Positions 8,816 through 16,971 of a stretch of 50,496 nt of DNA are shown here, piece after piece. The stretch is taken from positions 1 to 50,496 of the forward strand of contig CACJNU010000013.1 of the NCBI GenBank assembly GCA_902594875.1, written 5' to 3'. A model generated the notes under the pieces. That model did no database searches, was not told where the DNA came from, and was given only the letters and a program-made list of their open reading frames with translations. A program made the position numbers and the translations under genes. The DNA is from an uncultured Prochlorococcus sp. GTDB taxonomy: Bacteria > Cyanobacteriota > Cyanobacteriia > PCC-6307 > Cyanobiaceae. Every line of letters starts with the position of its first letter. Position 1 is the stretch's first letter.

Positions 8816-11155
8816 TTAAAAGTATTTTGAAATACTATTATTAAATTTTTCGGTTAATTCCTCAACCCTAATATTGCAAATATTTTTTTCGTTAATTTTC
8901 ATCTTCAGTGTGTCACTAGATACGTATCCTATTTTTTTTACATAAACACTTGGTGGGAAATTTATTTGATTTTGTTTCAAATAATTAAACCATTCATTTT
9001 GTTTCCTTTTACTGATTGAAAAAATAATTCTTGACCCGCCTTCGGCAAACAATAAATTATCAACTCTATTTAAATCATTCTCTAATTCTATAGTTGCACC
9101 CATTTCAGACAAAATACAAGACTCTGCTAAAGCTATAGCTAAACCTCCGTCGCTTATATCGTGAGAAGAAACTACAAGACTGTTTAAAATCGCATTTCTT
9201 AAAAAACTCTGGCAAAACTTCTCATCCAACAAATCTATTTTTGGAGGCCGACCTGTAATTTCTCCATGAAAATATTCCAGATAAGAACTAGCTGCAATTT
9301 TTATTTCTGATTTGGAAGAACCAATTAACCAAATTTGATCTTCAAAATTTTTCCATTCACTACTTATAGCTTTTTCGACATTATCAATCTTTCCAACCAT
9401 TCCAATAACAGGAGTAGGATTAATAGGAGTAATTAGATTATCTTTATTTTTAGATTCATTGTATAAAGAAACATTACCTCCTGTAACAGGAGTTTCTAAA
9501 GCTTTACAGGCTTCAGATATTCCATTACATGAAGATGAAAGTTGCCAATATCCTATTTCATTCTGAGGGGAAGAAAAATTTAAATTATTTGTAATTGCTA
9601 TTGGTTCAGCACCAACACAACTAACATTTCTAGCGGACTCTGCAACGGCAGCGATAGATCCTCTAAAAGGATCAAGCGCAACCCATCTACTATTACAATC
9701 AACTGAAGCAGCGACACCAGAAAATACTTTGCTTTTATTTTTTTTATTTTGTTCCCTTAGTCTTACTACGGCTGCATCTGATTTTCCAGGTTTAAAAACT
9801 GTATTTGCCTGAACTTGAGAGTCATATTGTTTATAAATCCATCGTTTAGAAGCTATTGATGGATTAGAGAGTAGTTTTAAAATGATTTCTGAAAAGGAAA
9901 AATTCTTATTTTCCTTCAATGAAAATATTTTTTGCTCATAAATTTCTGGTAAATCATTTTCTTTCCATTCCCATTTATTTAAAAGATCATCGGGTGGGTT
10001 ATTAATCACTTTGTGAAAATTGACTGGAGTATCATCAGATAAAGCAGAAGTAGGTATTTGAGCCACAATTTTACCTTTATGAGAAATAATTACTTCATTA
10101 GTTCCTATCACTTCACCAATAACACTGGCATATAATCCCCACTTATTAAATTTTTCAATAAGATTATTAATTTTTTCTTCTTTAACTACAAACAACATTC
10201 TTTCTTGCGATTCAGATAATAAATACTGGTATGAGGACATATCATCTTCTCTTGAAGGAACCAAATCTAAATCGATAGATATCCCTAAATTTCCATTTGC
10301 GGCCATTTCTGCACTACTGCATGTTAAACCTGCCGCACCCATATCTTGAGCTGCAATTACATCCCCTGTCTTGAAAGCATCTAAACAAGCTTCAATAAGA
10401 CTTTTCTCAATAAATGGATCACCTACCTGAACAGCAGGTCTATCATCCAATGAAGTTGTAGTTAATTCTGAACTAGCAAAACTAGCACCACCAACACCAT
10501 CTCTGCCAGTTGTATTACCAACATATAACACTAGTGATCCTACATTTTTAGCTCCAGAACAAACGATTTCCTCAGTCTCTAAAAGTCCTAAAGCCATTAC
10601 ATTCACTAGAGGATTTCCAGAGTAACTATCATCGAAGTCAATTTCGCCTCCAACAGTCGGCACACCTACGCAATTCCCATAATGTGAGATACCGGATACA
10701 ACTCCTCGTAGTAAATCAACATTTGATGATTTATCAAGGTTGCCAAATCTCAATGAATTTAAAACTGCGATTGGCCTAGCACCCATTGTAAATATATCTC
10801 TTAAAATTCCTCCTACACCTGTTGCTGCGCCTTGAAAAGGTTCAATAGCAGAAGGATGATTATGACTTTCTATTTTAAAAACAAGTTTTTGATTATTTCC
10901 AACATCAATAACGCCAGCATTTTCTCCAGGTCCAACTAAAACATTTTTACCTTTAGTGGGAAACTTAGATAGTAAAGGTTTTGAATTTCTGTAACAACAA
11001 TGTTCGGACCACATAACGCCAAACATGCCTAATTCCGTTCTGTTGGGTTTTCTCTTTAATCTTTTGCAAATTTCTTCGTAATCATTAAGTGTTAAATTTT
11101 CAACTTGTAGTGCTTCATTAAGATCATATAGATCATTATTTTCTTGATTTATCAT
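8816..11155 (-). CDS. purL: Phosphoribosylformylglycinamidine synthase subunit PurL
   Basis: Converts FGAR to FGAM with ATP, using ammonia supplied by PurQ. The 779-residue length marks the small PurL type that works with separate PurS and PurQ subunits, not the roughly 1300-residue fused form. Family segments include FGVMWSEHCCYRNSKPLL near the N terminus, FKIESHNHPSAIEPFQGAAT (about 92-111), GDPFIEKSLIEACLDAF and the C-terminal VVSSHDISDGGLAIALAE. The start is ATG. It sits 3 bp after the PRC-barrel gene in a probable dnaN-PRC-purL-purF transcription unit, which carries two purine steps behind the sliding clamp. Confidence 0.97.
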   Translation of the reverse strand: MINQENNDLYDLNEALQVENLTLNDYEEICKRLKRKPNRTELGMFGVMWSEHCCYRNSKPLLSKFPTKGKNVLVGPGENAGVIDVGNNQKLVFKIESHNHPSAIEPFQGAATGVGGILRDIFTMGARPIAVLNSLRFGNLDKSSNVDLLRGVVSGISHYGNCVGVPTVGGEIDFDDSYSGNPLVNVMALGLLETEEIVCSGAKNVGSLVLYVGNTTGRDGVGGASFASSELTTTSLDDRPAVQVGDPFIEKSLIEACLDAFKTGDVIAAQDMGAAGLTCSSAEMAANGNLGISIDLDLVPSREDDMSSYQYLLSESQERMLFVVKEEKINNLIEKFNKWGLYASVIGEVIGTNEVIISHKGKIVAQIPTSALSDDTPVNFHKVINNPPDDLLNKWEWKENDLPEIYEQKIFSLKENKNFSFSEIILKLLSNPSIASKRWIYKQYDSQVQANTVFKPGKSDAAVVRLREQNKKNKSKVFSGVAASVDCNSRWVALDPFRGSIAAVAESARNVSCVGAEPIAITNNLNFSSPQNEIGYWQLSSSCNGISEACKALETPVTGGNVSLYNESKNKDNLITPINPTPVIGMVGKIDNVEKAISSEWKNFEDQIWLIGSSKSEIKIAASSYLEYFHGEITGRPPKIDLLDEKFCQSFLRNAILNSLVVSSHDISDGGLAIALAESCILSEMGATIELENDLNRVDNLLFAEGGSRIIFSISKRKQNEWFNYLKQNQINFPPSVYVKKIGYVSSDTLKMKINEKNICNIRVEELTEKFNNSISKYF

Positions 11156-11158
11156 TAT

Positions 11159-11866
11159 TTATATCCAAGGGTCATCTTCTTTTTTTTCGCTAGCCGATAT
11201 AGTTGTTCTATCATTATTATAAAAACTTTTTTGCTTAAAATCTAAGTTTTGGCTAATATCTTCATCTTCTTCAAGCCATTCCTCTAGTCTATTAGAAGCA
11301 ATATTTTTCATATCATCAAATCTATCAAAAATTTTTTTCCCTTTTTGCATAAATTCATTTTTAATACTTGATTTTATTAAAGGTAAATCATCTAAAGAAT
11401 TAATTTCACAAAATACCAATCCCGGTTGTTGGTCATTGATATTATCAATAGTTAATTTCCATCTACTAGAACCTGGAATCTTAGGATTAGATCTAGAAAC
11501 TAAGTAATATTTAATTTTTCCCGTTTTCATTTCAAATAAAAAATCTGCAATGACTCCTATTTTTGATCCATTTATATTTATCAGATTAGCTTCTATTAAA
11601 GTTGGGAACCTATTTAAAGTTGCTAAATCCGAAATAGCTGGATCGCCTTTGACATAAATTTCATTATCTATTATTTGAGTAATTTGATTTAATCGCCAAA
11701 CATTTCTTTTTAAATCAAAATTTGAAGGACGAGAGTACCATCCTAGAATCCGGTGTACTGGAGGATGCATCCAAACATTTTCACCATTTCCATAATTAGG
11801 GACCATATTACCCTTTACACTATGATTTAATAATTCACTTAATAAAATTTCTTTAGGTAATTTCAA
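11159..11866 (-). CDS. PRC-barrel-type protein in the dnaN operon
   Basis: A 235-residue soluble protein resembling cyanobacterial PRC-barrel proteins. A beta-rich core (about residues 75-165) contains the PRC-like segment IGVIADFLFEMKTGKIKYYL. An acidic helical region follows (RLEEWLEEDEDI), and the protein ends in DDPWI. The start is TTG (11866-11864), one base after the dnaN stop, because the first internal Met is at residue 21. No enzyme motif is visible. PRC barrels often bind RNA or proteins, but the role here is unknown. Its place between dnaN and purL, with gaps of 1 and 3 bp, makes co-translation with the clamp very likely. Confidence 0.8.
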   Translation of the reverse strand: MKLPKEILLSELLNHSVKGNMVPNYGNGENVWMHPPVHRILGWYSRPSNFDLKRNVWRLNQITQIIDNEIYVKGDPAISDLATLNRFPTLIEANLININGSKIGVIADFLFEMKTGKIKYYLVSRSNPKIPGSSRWKLTIDNINDQQPGLVFCEINSLDDLPLIKSSIKNEFMQKGKKIFDRFDDMKNIASNRLEEWLEEDEDISQNLDFKQKSFYNNDRTTISASEKKEDDPWI

Positions 11867-11867
11867 A

Positions 11868-13025
11868 TTAAGAACGAACCTGCACAGGCATAACTAAATA
11901 AGTAAAAGAATTAAGATTATCTTCTGGAACAAAAACAGCTGGAGTAGTTGCAATATTACACTTTAAAAGTACATTTTCAGAAGCAATAACTTTTAAACCT
12001 TCTAACAAATATCTTACGTTAAATGCAATATCAAAATTTTCTCCAGAATAAGAAACAGGTATTGATTCATTGGCATTTCCAATATCTTGGGCATCTGCGC
12101 TGAGTGAAGCTAAATCTGTATCATTTAATTTAATCTTTACAACACTACTTTGCTGATCCGCCAAAACAGCGATTCTTTCTAATGAATCAATTAATTTTTT
12201 TGTATTAAAATTTAGAATTTTAGAAAAAGAATCAGGAATTAATTGTGAATAATTAGGATAAGAACCTTCTAAAGTTCTTGTAGTGATTATTTGATTAGAA
12301 GATATAAATACTACTTGACCTTTGTCATAGAAAAGCTTAATTGAATTTTCTGAGCTTCTCAAAGATACTAGTTTTTCAATTTCTCTCAATGATCTAGTTG
12401 GGATAGTTACCGATAAATCATCAACATTTGAAGATAAGTTTTCTTTATTATCAATCTGTTCTTCATTACCAATTAAGGCAACAGCCAATCTATGACCATC
12501 TGTAGAAGCAGATTCTAAATAATTTGGTTTAAAAGTAAAATTGACACCTGTGAGTAGTTGCTTTGAATCATCATTACTACTAGCAAAAATAGTAGATTTT
12601 AATGCCTTTAAAAAAGAACTAGGATTAATATTTAAAGAAGTACCACTTTCAACAAATGGCAAATTAGGATATTCATCAGAGGGAATCCCTTTTAGATTAA
12701 AAGACCCTCTATCACTTTTTATTAAGATATTATCTGAATTCTCGTCTACTTCTAAAGAAACAGGAGTTTCATTAGGAAGTTTGTTTACTATTTCGGATAA
12801 AAGTTTTGAAGGTATAGTAATAGCCCCACTATTTTTGACAGTTCCATCAAAAGAAGTTTGAATTCCTAAATTTAAATCAAATCCTGTGACGCTAATTTTG
12901 TTAGTTCCTTCGTCAGCTGTTAAAAGTATGTTTGCAAGAATTGGATGCGTTGGCCTTGAAGCAACTGCCTTGCTTACTAGTTGTATAGAATTATTTAATT
13001 CATTTTGATTACAAATAATTTCCAT
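11868..13025 (-). CDS. dnaN: DNA polymerase III beta subunit (sliding clamp)
   Basis: Ring-forming processivity clamp for DNA polymerase III. The 385-residue length fits three tandem clamp domains of about 120-130 residues. The N-terminal segment LVSKAVASRPTHPILANILL, the inter-domain GVNFTF and TDGHRLAVAL, and the C-terminal hydrophobic-pocket sequence ending in VMPVQVRS are typical; the usual bacterial C terminus is LVMPMRL-like. The ATG is at 13025-13023. A good promoter is visible just upstream (13052-13080), and the inferred origin borders the gene. It is the first gene of a leftward operon and is transcribed away from the origin. Confidence 0.97.
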   Translation of the reverse strand: MEIICNQNELNNSIQLVSKAVASRPTHPILANILLTADEGTNKISVTGFDLNLGIQTSFDGTVKNSGAITIPSKLLSEIVNKLPNETPVSLEVDENSDNILIKSDRGSFNLKGIPSDEYPNLPFVESGTSLNINPSSFLKALKSTIFASSNDDSKQLLTGVNFTFKPNYLESASTDGHRLAVALIGNEEQIDNKENLSSNVDDLSVTIPTRSLREIEKLVSLRSSENSIKLFYDKGQVVFISSNQIITTRTLEGSYPNYSQLIPDSFSKILNFNTKKLIDSLERIAVLADQQSSVVKIKLNDTDLASLSADAQDIGNANESIPVSYSGENFDIAFNVRYLLEGLKVIASENVLLKCNIATTPAVFVPEDNLNSFTYLVMPVQVRS

Positions 13026-13051
13026 CAGAATTTGGAACTTTTTACAAATAC

Positions 13052-13080
13052 AATATACTTTTTTCGTAAATTAAATTCAA
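13052..13080 (-). promoter_or_regulatory. Predicted sigma70-type promoter of dnaN
   Basis: Read on the minus strand, a -35 TTGAAT (13080-13075) is followed by a 17-nt spacer and a -10 TATATT (13057-13052). Transcription would begin near 13045, about 20 nt upstream of the dnaN ATG. The promoter adjoins the AT-rich unwinding tract of the candidate origin, so promoter melting and origin opening could influence each other. Confidence 0.55.
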
Positions 13081-13136
13081 TAAATTTATTTTTTACTCTT
13101 TTTCTAATATAAAAATAAATAATAAAATAAAAAATT
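13081..13136. other. AT-rich DNA unwinding element of the candidate origin
   Basis: This 56-bp tract has no G and three C on the plus strand. It directly follows the DnaA-trio when read on the minus strand and leads into the dnaN promoter. The position matches where bacterial origins open first. AT richness alone is weak evidence in this genome; the adjacency to the trio and boxes is what supports the call. Confidence 0.6.
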
Positions 13137-13170
13137 TAGTAGTAGTAGTTCTTGTGGGAACTGTGGAATT
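13137..13170 (-). other. DnaA-trio and paired DnaA boxes (basal unwinding system)
   Basis: Read on the minus strand: box AATTCCACA (13170-13162), immediately box GTTCCCACA (13161-13153), a four-base spacer AGAA (13152-13149), then CTACTACTACTA (13148-13137) running into the A+T tract. In B. subtilis the basal unwinding system has the same order: DnaA boxes, a short GC-containing spacer, repeated trinucleotides 3'-GAT-5' on the bound strand, then the AT-rich region. The boxes differ from TTTTCCACA by two or three bases at the less conserved end but keep the CCACA core. Confidence 0.65.
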
Positions 13171-13231
13171 CTCCAATTAAACAGCTTGTCTATTTAGTTT
13201 ACAAAGAAAAAATAATGTGTAAAAAAATTTT

Positions 13232-13286
13232 TATTTGTTGAATATTTTTTACTTTTTTCGAAAATTTTAAATTTATTCAACAAATA
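13232..13286. repeat. 13-bp perfect inverted repeat in the origin region
   Basis: TATTTGTTGAATA (13232-13244) and its exact complement TATTCAACAAATA (13274-13286) are separated by 29 bp. A third related site, TTTTCAACAAAT, lies at 13305-13316. Each contains TTCAACA, one base away from the DnaA-box core TTCCACA, so these may be weak DnaA sites or sites for another origin-binding protein. A terminator hairpin is unlikely given the long loop and absence of a GC-rich stem. Confidence 0.6.
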
Positions 13287-13363
13287 GAATTTCTTGTTAC
13301 GTACTTTTCAACAAATGAGGTTTGGTTTTAATCGATTTCCACAGACACTATTTTATGTGGATT

Positions 13364-14467
13364 TTAATATCCTAAGATTTTAGTTATATTTTTTAATGAA
13401 GGTTCAATATTTTTTCTAAAAATAGCATCGTTGTTTTTTATAGCGCAATCAGGATCTTTCAATCCATTTCCAGTCAGAACGCAAACAATAGTCGATTCTT
13501 TTTGAATTCTATTTTTATTTTTAATAAGTCCAGCAACTGATGCTGCACTGGCAGGTTCACAAAACACTCCCTCTTTGGCAAGAATTTTATAAGCATTGAT
13601 TATTTCTTCATCTGTAACTGATTGAAAGTCTCCTTTACTCTCTTTTCTTACTTTTTTTGCTTTTTCTCTATTTACAGGATTTCCAATTCTTATTGCAGTT
13701 GCAATTGTTTCTGGATCCTTAACTATTATATTTTTTACTAATGGAGCAGAGCCTTCGGACTGAAACCCCATCATTATTGGTAATTTCAAATTCCTTTTTA
13801 TTTTTGAGTATTCTTTAAATCCCATCCAATAAGCAGTTATGTTTCCTGCATTACCCATTGGAATACAAAGCCAATCAGGACCATAACCTAAGTCATCAAC
13901 TATTTCAAAAGCTGCCGTCTTTTGTCCTTGTATTCGATATGGATTAACAGAATTAACAAGTTCTATAGGATGTTCTGAGGATAAATCTCTAACAATTTCA
14001 AGAGCCTTATCAAAGTTCCCATTAATAGATATTATCTCAGCGCCATACATTAATGCTTGCGCAAGTTTTCCTTGTGCAACAAATCCTTCTGGGATTAAAA
14101 CGTAAGGTTTTAATCCCCCCCTCGAAGCATATGCAGCAGCAGCAGCAGAGGTATTTCCAGTACTTGCACAAATTACTGCCTCACGGCCTTCTTCTTTTGC
14201 TTTGCTAATTGCCATTGTCATTCCACGATCTTTAAAAGATCCTGTTGGATTAAGGCCATCATATTTTAAAAAAACTTTTGTTCCATTTCCAATTAAGTTG
14301 CTAATTGACTCGCTTAGAATTAGTGGAGTATTTCCTTCATTTAGCGAAATAATAGGAGTTTTCTTTGTAACTGGAAGATATTGTTTATAAGCTTCTATTA
14401 AACCTGGCCATCTTTTTTTTCTGTAATTAAAACGGAGTTTATTTTTTATTTTATTTAATAACACCAT
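13364..14467 (-). CDS. thrC: Threonine synthase
   Basis: PLP-dependent conversion of O-phosphohomoserine to threonine. The 367-residue protein matches the short bacterial threonine synthase class. The PLP lysine is Lys79 in [11 protein letters not shown], followed by the cofactor-binding [18 protein letters not shown] and the C-terminal [12 protein letters not shown]. The start ATG is at 14467. The last base of its stop borders a DnaA-like site (13356-13364) in the origin. The gene is transcribed toward the origin, head-on to a fork moving rightward from it. The upstream DUF1400 gene lies 6 bp away on the same strand. Confidence 0.95.
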   Translation of the reverse strand: MVLLNKIKNKLRFNYRKKRWPGLIEAYKQYLPVTKKTPIISLNEGNTPLILSESISNLIGNGTKVFLKYDGLNPTGSFKDRGMTMAISKAKEEGREAVICASTGNTSAAAAAYASRGGLKPYVLIPEGFVAQGKLAQALMYGAEIISINGNFDKALEIVRDLSSEHPIELVNSVNPYRIQGQKTAAFEIVDDLGYGPDWLCIPMGNAGNITAYWMGFKEYSKIKRNLKLPIMMGFQSEGSAPLVKNIIVKDPETIATAIRIGNPVNREKAKKVRKESKGDFQSVTDEEIINAYKILAKEGVFCEPASAASVAGLIKNKNRIQKESTIVCVLTGNGLKDPDCAIKNNDAIFRKNIEPSLKNITKILGY

Positions 14468-14473
14468 GGTTGT

Positions 14474-15046
14474 TTAATTTGTTTTGATTTTTTCTAGAGG
14501 GGAATTGGTGAAAAAGGTTAATAATTCCGAAATCGATTCTACTTTATTCATAACTTTGCTCAAAGCGCTGACATCTAAAATTACAGTTTTAGTTGGATAT
14601 CCTTCAAAAAAATTTACTAGATTTATTTTTCCATTTCCTATGTTAATTCCTTGAATTACGCTTGCTCTAAGGGCCAGCATACCTGTTCTTTCATCAGTTG
14701 CTTTGGGTGGGTGGATAATAGATGAAAGTCTTGTTAAAAAAACATTTCCTATTTCAGAGTATACTAGTTTGCTTGCAATGGTAATAGGAACTTCAAAATC
14801 TTTGTTTAAAACTTTTCTAATTTCTTTATCGGGAGACCCAGTTGCTTTCAAAATTCTTTTTAATTGTCTTGTAGATTTTCCTTCTTTAGCAAAAGTTTTT
14901 AAAGAATTTACTTTAATTGTTCTAGAAAATATACCATACGTGATTTTAATTTTTTCAGCAGTATAAGCCTTTGGAACATTAAAAAATAATGGAGAAATTA
15001 CTAAAATAAAAAATATTTTAAATTTCAAAAATTTACTTAACTTCAT
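14474..15046 (-). CDS. DUF1400-type exported protein
   Basis: A 190-residue protein with an N-terminal signal peptide (MKLSKFLKFKIFFILVISPL, with a likely cleavage after PKAYTA) and one DUF1400-like domain. DUF1400 usually precedes alpha/beta-hydrolase domains in cyanobacteria. Visible family-like stretches are YGIFSRTIKVNSLKTFAKEG and RASVIQGINIGNGKINLVNF. The hydrolase domain with a nucleophile elbow (GxSxG) is absent, so this is a stand-alone DUF1400 protein, probably periplasmic and not itself catalytic. Its ATG abuts the ABC1 kinase stop with no gap, indicating co-translation. The function is unknown. Confidence 0.8.
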   Translation of the reverse strand: MKLSKFLKFKIFFILVISPLFFNVPKAYTAEKIKITYGIFSRTIKVNSLKTFAKEGKSTRQLKRILKATGSPDKEIRKVLNKDFEVPITIASKLVYSEIGNVFLTRLSSIIHPPKATDERTGMLALRASVIQGINIGNGKINLVNFFEGYPTKTVILDVSALSKVMNKVESISELLTFFTNSPLEKIKTN

Positions 15047-16903
15047 TTATATATTTGCACCAGCAGCAATCTTAACAAGTCTTACTACTCCTTTTTCAGT
15101 TACTTTTTTTGCAATTTTTATACCCATTTCTTTTGTATAAGGCTCATTAATAAGTCTTGGCACTCTTTTTAGAAAAATGTCAATCGAATAACCCGGTACT
15201 TTTTGTAAAATCTCTAAAAAGTTTCTCAATGGCTCAACATACATTATAAGTTTATCCAAGTTATTGTTTTCCTTAGTAGTATTTAATTTAATTGATTCTG
15301 GTAGATAATTATTTAGACTTTTCAATATTTTTAGGCTAAGTAAATCTATCTGATTTGTTAAACCTTCAACTATCTCATTTCTAAGAAAGCCTCCATTTGG
15401 AGAAAAGAGAAGATTTATAACTTCGTCTAAAAGTCTTTCTAAATCGAGATTTGTTTGCTTTGCCGCGTTAGAAAGCAGATCTTCTAAACGATCCCATTTA
15501 AATTTTTTATTATCAAAAAGCATTTCTTTAAGGCTTTCCCTCAATTGTGGATCAGGGTCTTCCATTAATCTTCTTGCAAAATATGGATAAGCTGCTCCTA
15601 ATATTTTGAATTTTGGATCTACGCTTAAAGCTATTCCTTCTAATGTAAGTAATGATCTAATTATAAGAGCATAATACGGGGGTAGTTTGAAAGGGAATTT
15701 ATACATAACACCAGACATATCGTCAGTAACGCTCTTAAAATCCATTTTCGAAACACCTTGTTCAACGGCATTAATGAAAACATCTTGAAAGGCTGGGACA
15801 ATGGGTTCTAGATTAACTTCCTCTGATAAAAAACCTAATTTTACGAAATCTTGAGACAATTTATCGAAGTTTTTATTTACTAAGTGAACTACTGCTTGAA
15901 TTAATCCTGACCTAGATTCTCTGGAAACCTCGCTCATCATTCCAAAATCTAGATAACATAATCTTCCATCTTCTAAGGCTAATAAATTACCTGGATGCGG
16001 GTCTGCATGAAAAAAACCATGTTCTAAAAGCTGCTCTAAACTGCATTGCACCCCTATATCAATCATGTCATCAGGATTAATTCCTAATTTTTTTACGTCC
16101 TCTAAATTTGTTAATTTTGTACCGTCTATCCATTCCATTGCTAACACTCTTCTTGAAGTTATTTCTTTATAAATTTTTGGTACAGCAATCATCTTGTTAT
16201 GTTTATGCATATCCCTAAATTTTTCTGCATTTGCAGCTTCGTTTAGATAATCCATCTCTTCAAAAACTCTCTTGCCTAATTCATCAATCAAAGCAACTAG
16301 ATCACTTCTTATCAATCCGATATTGTTTTTTAGCCAATAAGCAATATTTCTTACAATGTAAAGGTCTAAGGTAATTTGTTCTCTTAAACCTGGCCGTTGT
16401 ACTTTTATTGCAACGATCTCTTCATTTTTTAATTTAGCTTTATGCACTTGACCTAAAGAAGCAGCAGAAATTGGGTTTTTATCTATCTCTAAAAAAATTT
16501 CATCTATTTTGTTTCCTAAATCTTCTTCTATTAATTCCATAGCTTTATCGCCATCAAATCCAGGAAGCTGATCTTGCAATTCAGATAATTCTTCTAGAAG
16601 AATACCTGGGATTATATCTGGTCTTGTTGATAAAGCTTGGCCTGCTTTAACAAATGCAGGTCCAAGTTCTACTAACAAATTTGTTAATTCTTTTGCTCTA
16701 AATCTTGCTTGCTGTTCATTTTTCAATCTTCCAGTTAATTTATCCCATCCAATGGAAAAGATGTAAGCAAAAATCGGAAGGAGGGTTTGCCAAAGTCTTT
16801 TTAAAAGTCTTTTAGGATTTTTTTTGTATATTTTAGAAATTGTATCTGGATCATAATTTAAGAGTCCAGAGACCTCAATAAAATCAGTAAAATCTTCTTT
16901 CAT
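15047..16903 (-). CDS. ABC1/UbiB-family atypical protein kinase
   Basis: A 618-residue member of the ABC1/ADCK/UbiB family, which in cyanobacteria and chloroplasts is linked to plastoquinone and tocopherol metabolism at membranes. Visible motifs are the family KxGQ-like AFVKAGQALSTRPD (about 82-95), the ATP-anchoring VAIKVQRPG, the catalytic HGFFHADPHPGNLLA and the metal-binding YLDFGMMSEV (about 320). The C-terminal third (about 480-618) is helical and less conserved. The start ATG is at 16903, and the gene is divergent from recN across 68 bp. The substrate cannot be read from the sequence. Confidence 0.92.
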   Translation of the reverse strand: MKEDFTDFIEVSGLLNYDPDTISKIYKKNPKRLLKRLWQTLLPIFAYIFSIGWDKLTGRLKNEQQARFRAKELTNLLVELGPAFVKAGQALSTRPDIIPGILLEELSELQDQLPGFDGDKAMELIEEDLGNKIDEIFLEIDKNPISAASLGQVHKAKLKNEEIVAIKVQRPGLREQITLDLYIVRNIAYWLKNNIGLIRSDLVALIDELGKRVFEEMDYLNEAANAEKFRDMHKHNKMIAVPKIYKEITSRRVLAMEWIDGTKLTNLEDVKKLGINPDDMIDIGVQCSLEQLLEHGFFHADPHPGNLLALEDGRLCYLDFGMMSEVSRESRSGLIQAVVHLVNKNFDKLSQDFVKLGFLSEEVNLEPIVPAFQDVFINAVEQGVSKMDFKSVTDDMSGVMYKFPFKLPPYYALIIRSLLTLEGIALSVDPKFKILGAAYPYFARRLMEDPDPQLRESLKEMLFDNKKFKWDRLEDLLSNAAKQTNLDLERLLDEVINLLFSPNGGFLRNEIVEGLTNQIDLLSLKILKSLNNYLPESIKLNTTKENNNLDKLIMYVEPLRNFLEILQKVPGYSIDIFLKRVPRLINEPYTKEMGIKIAKKVTEKGVVRLVKIAAGANI

Positions 16904-16971
16904 AACTTTATATATTTAAAACCTTTATTTTTTTAAAAAAGAAGTTAATTTTTCTATATGAAAGAATTATC

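Larger units (their letters stand above)
13026..13363. other. Candidate chromosomal replication origin (oriC)
   Basis: This 338-bp gap between dnaN and thrC is the only gene-free stretch above 300 bases. It contains the dnaN promoter, a tract at 13081-13136 with only three C and no G, four TAG triplets (13137-13148), two abutting DnaA-box-like 9-mers (13153-13170), single-mismatch boxes further right (TTTTACACA on the minus strand at 13216-13224, ATTTCCACA at 13335-13343) and AAATCCACA on the minus strand at 13356-13364. A 13-bp inverted repeat is at 13232-13286. Cyanobacterial origins next to dnaN with TTTTCCACA-like boxes are known. By eye, the plus strand shifts from A/C-rich to T/G-rich across this point. 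Confidence 0.75.

Noticed and set aside
14202..14966. Plus-strand open frames opposite thrC and DUF1400
   Set aside because: Shadows of well-supported minus-strand genes.
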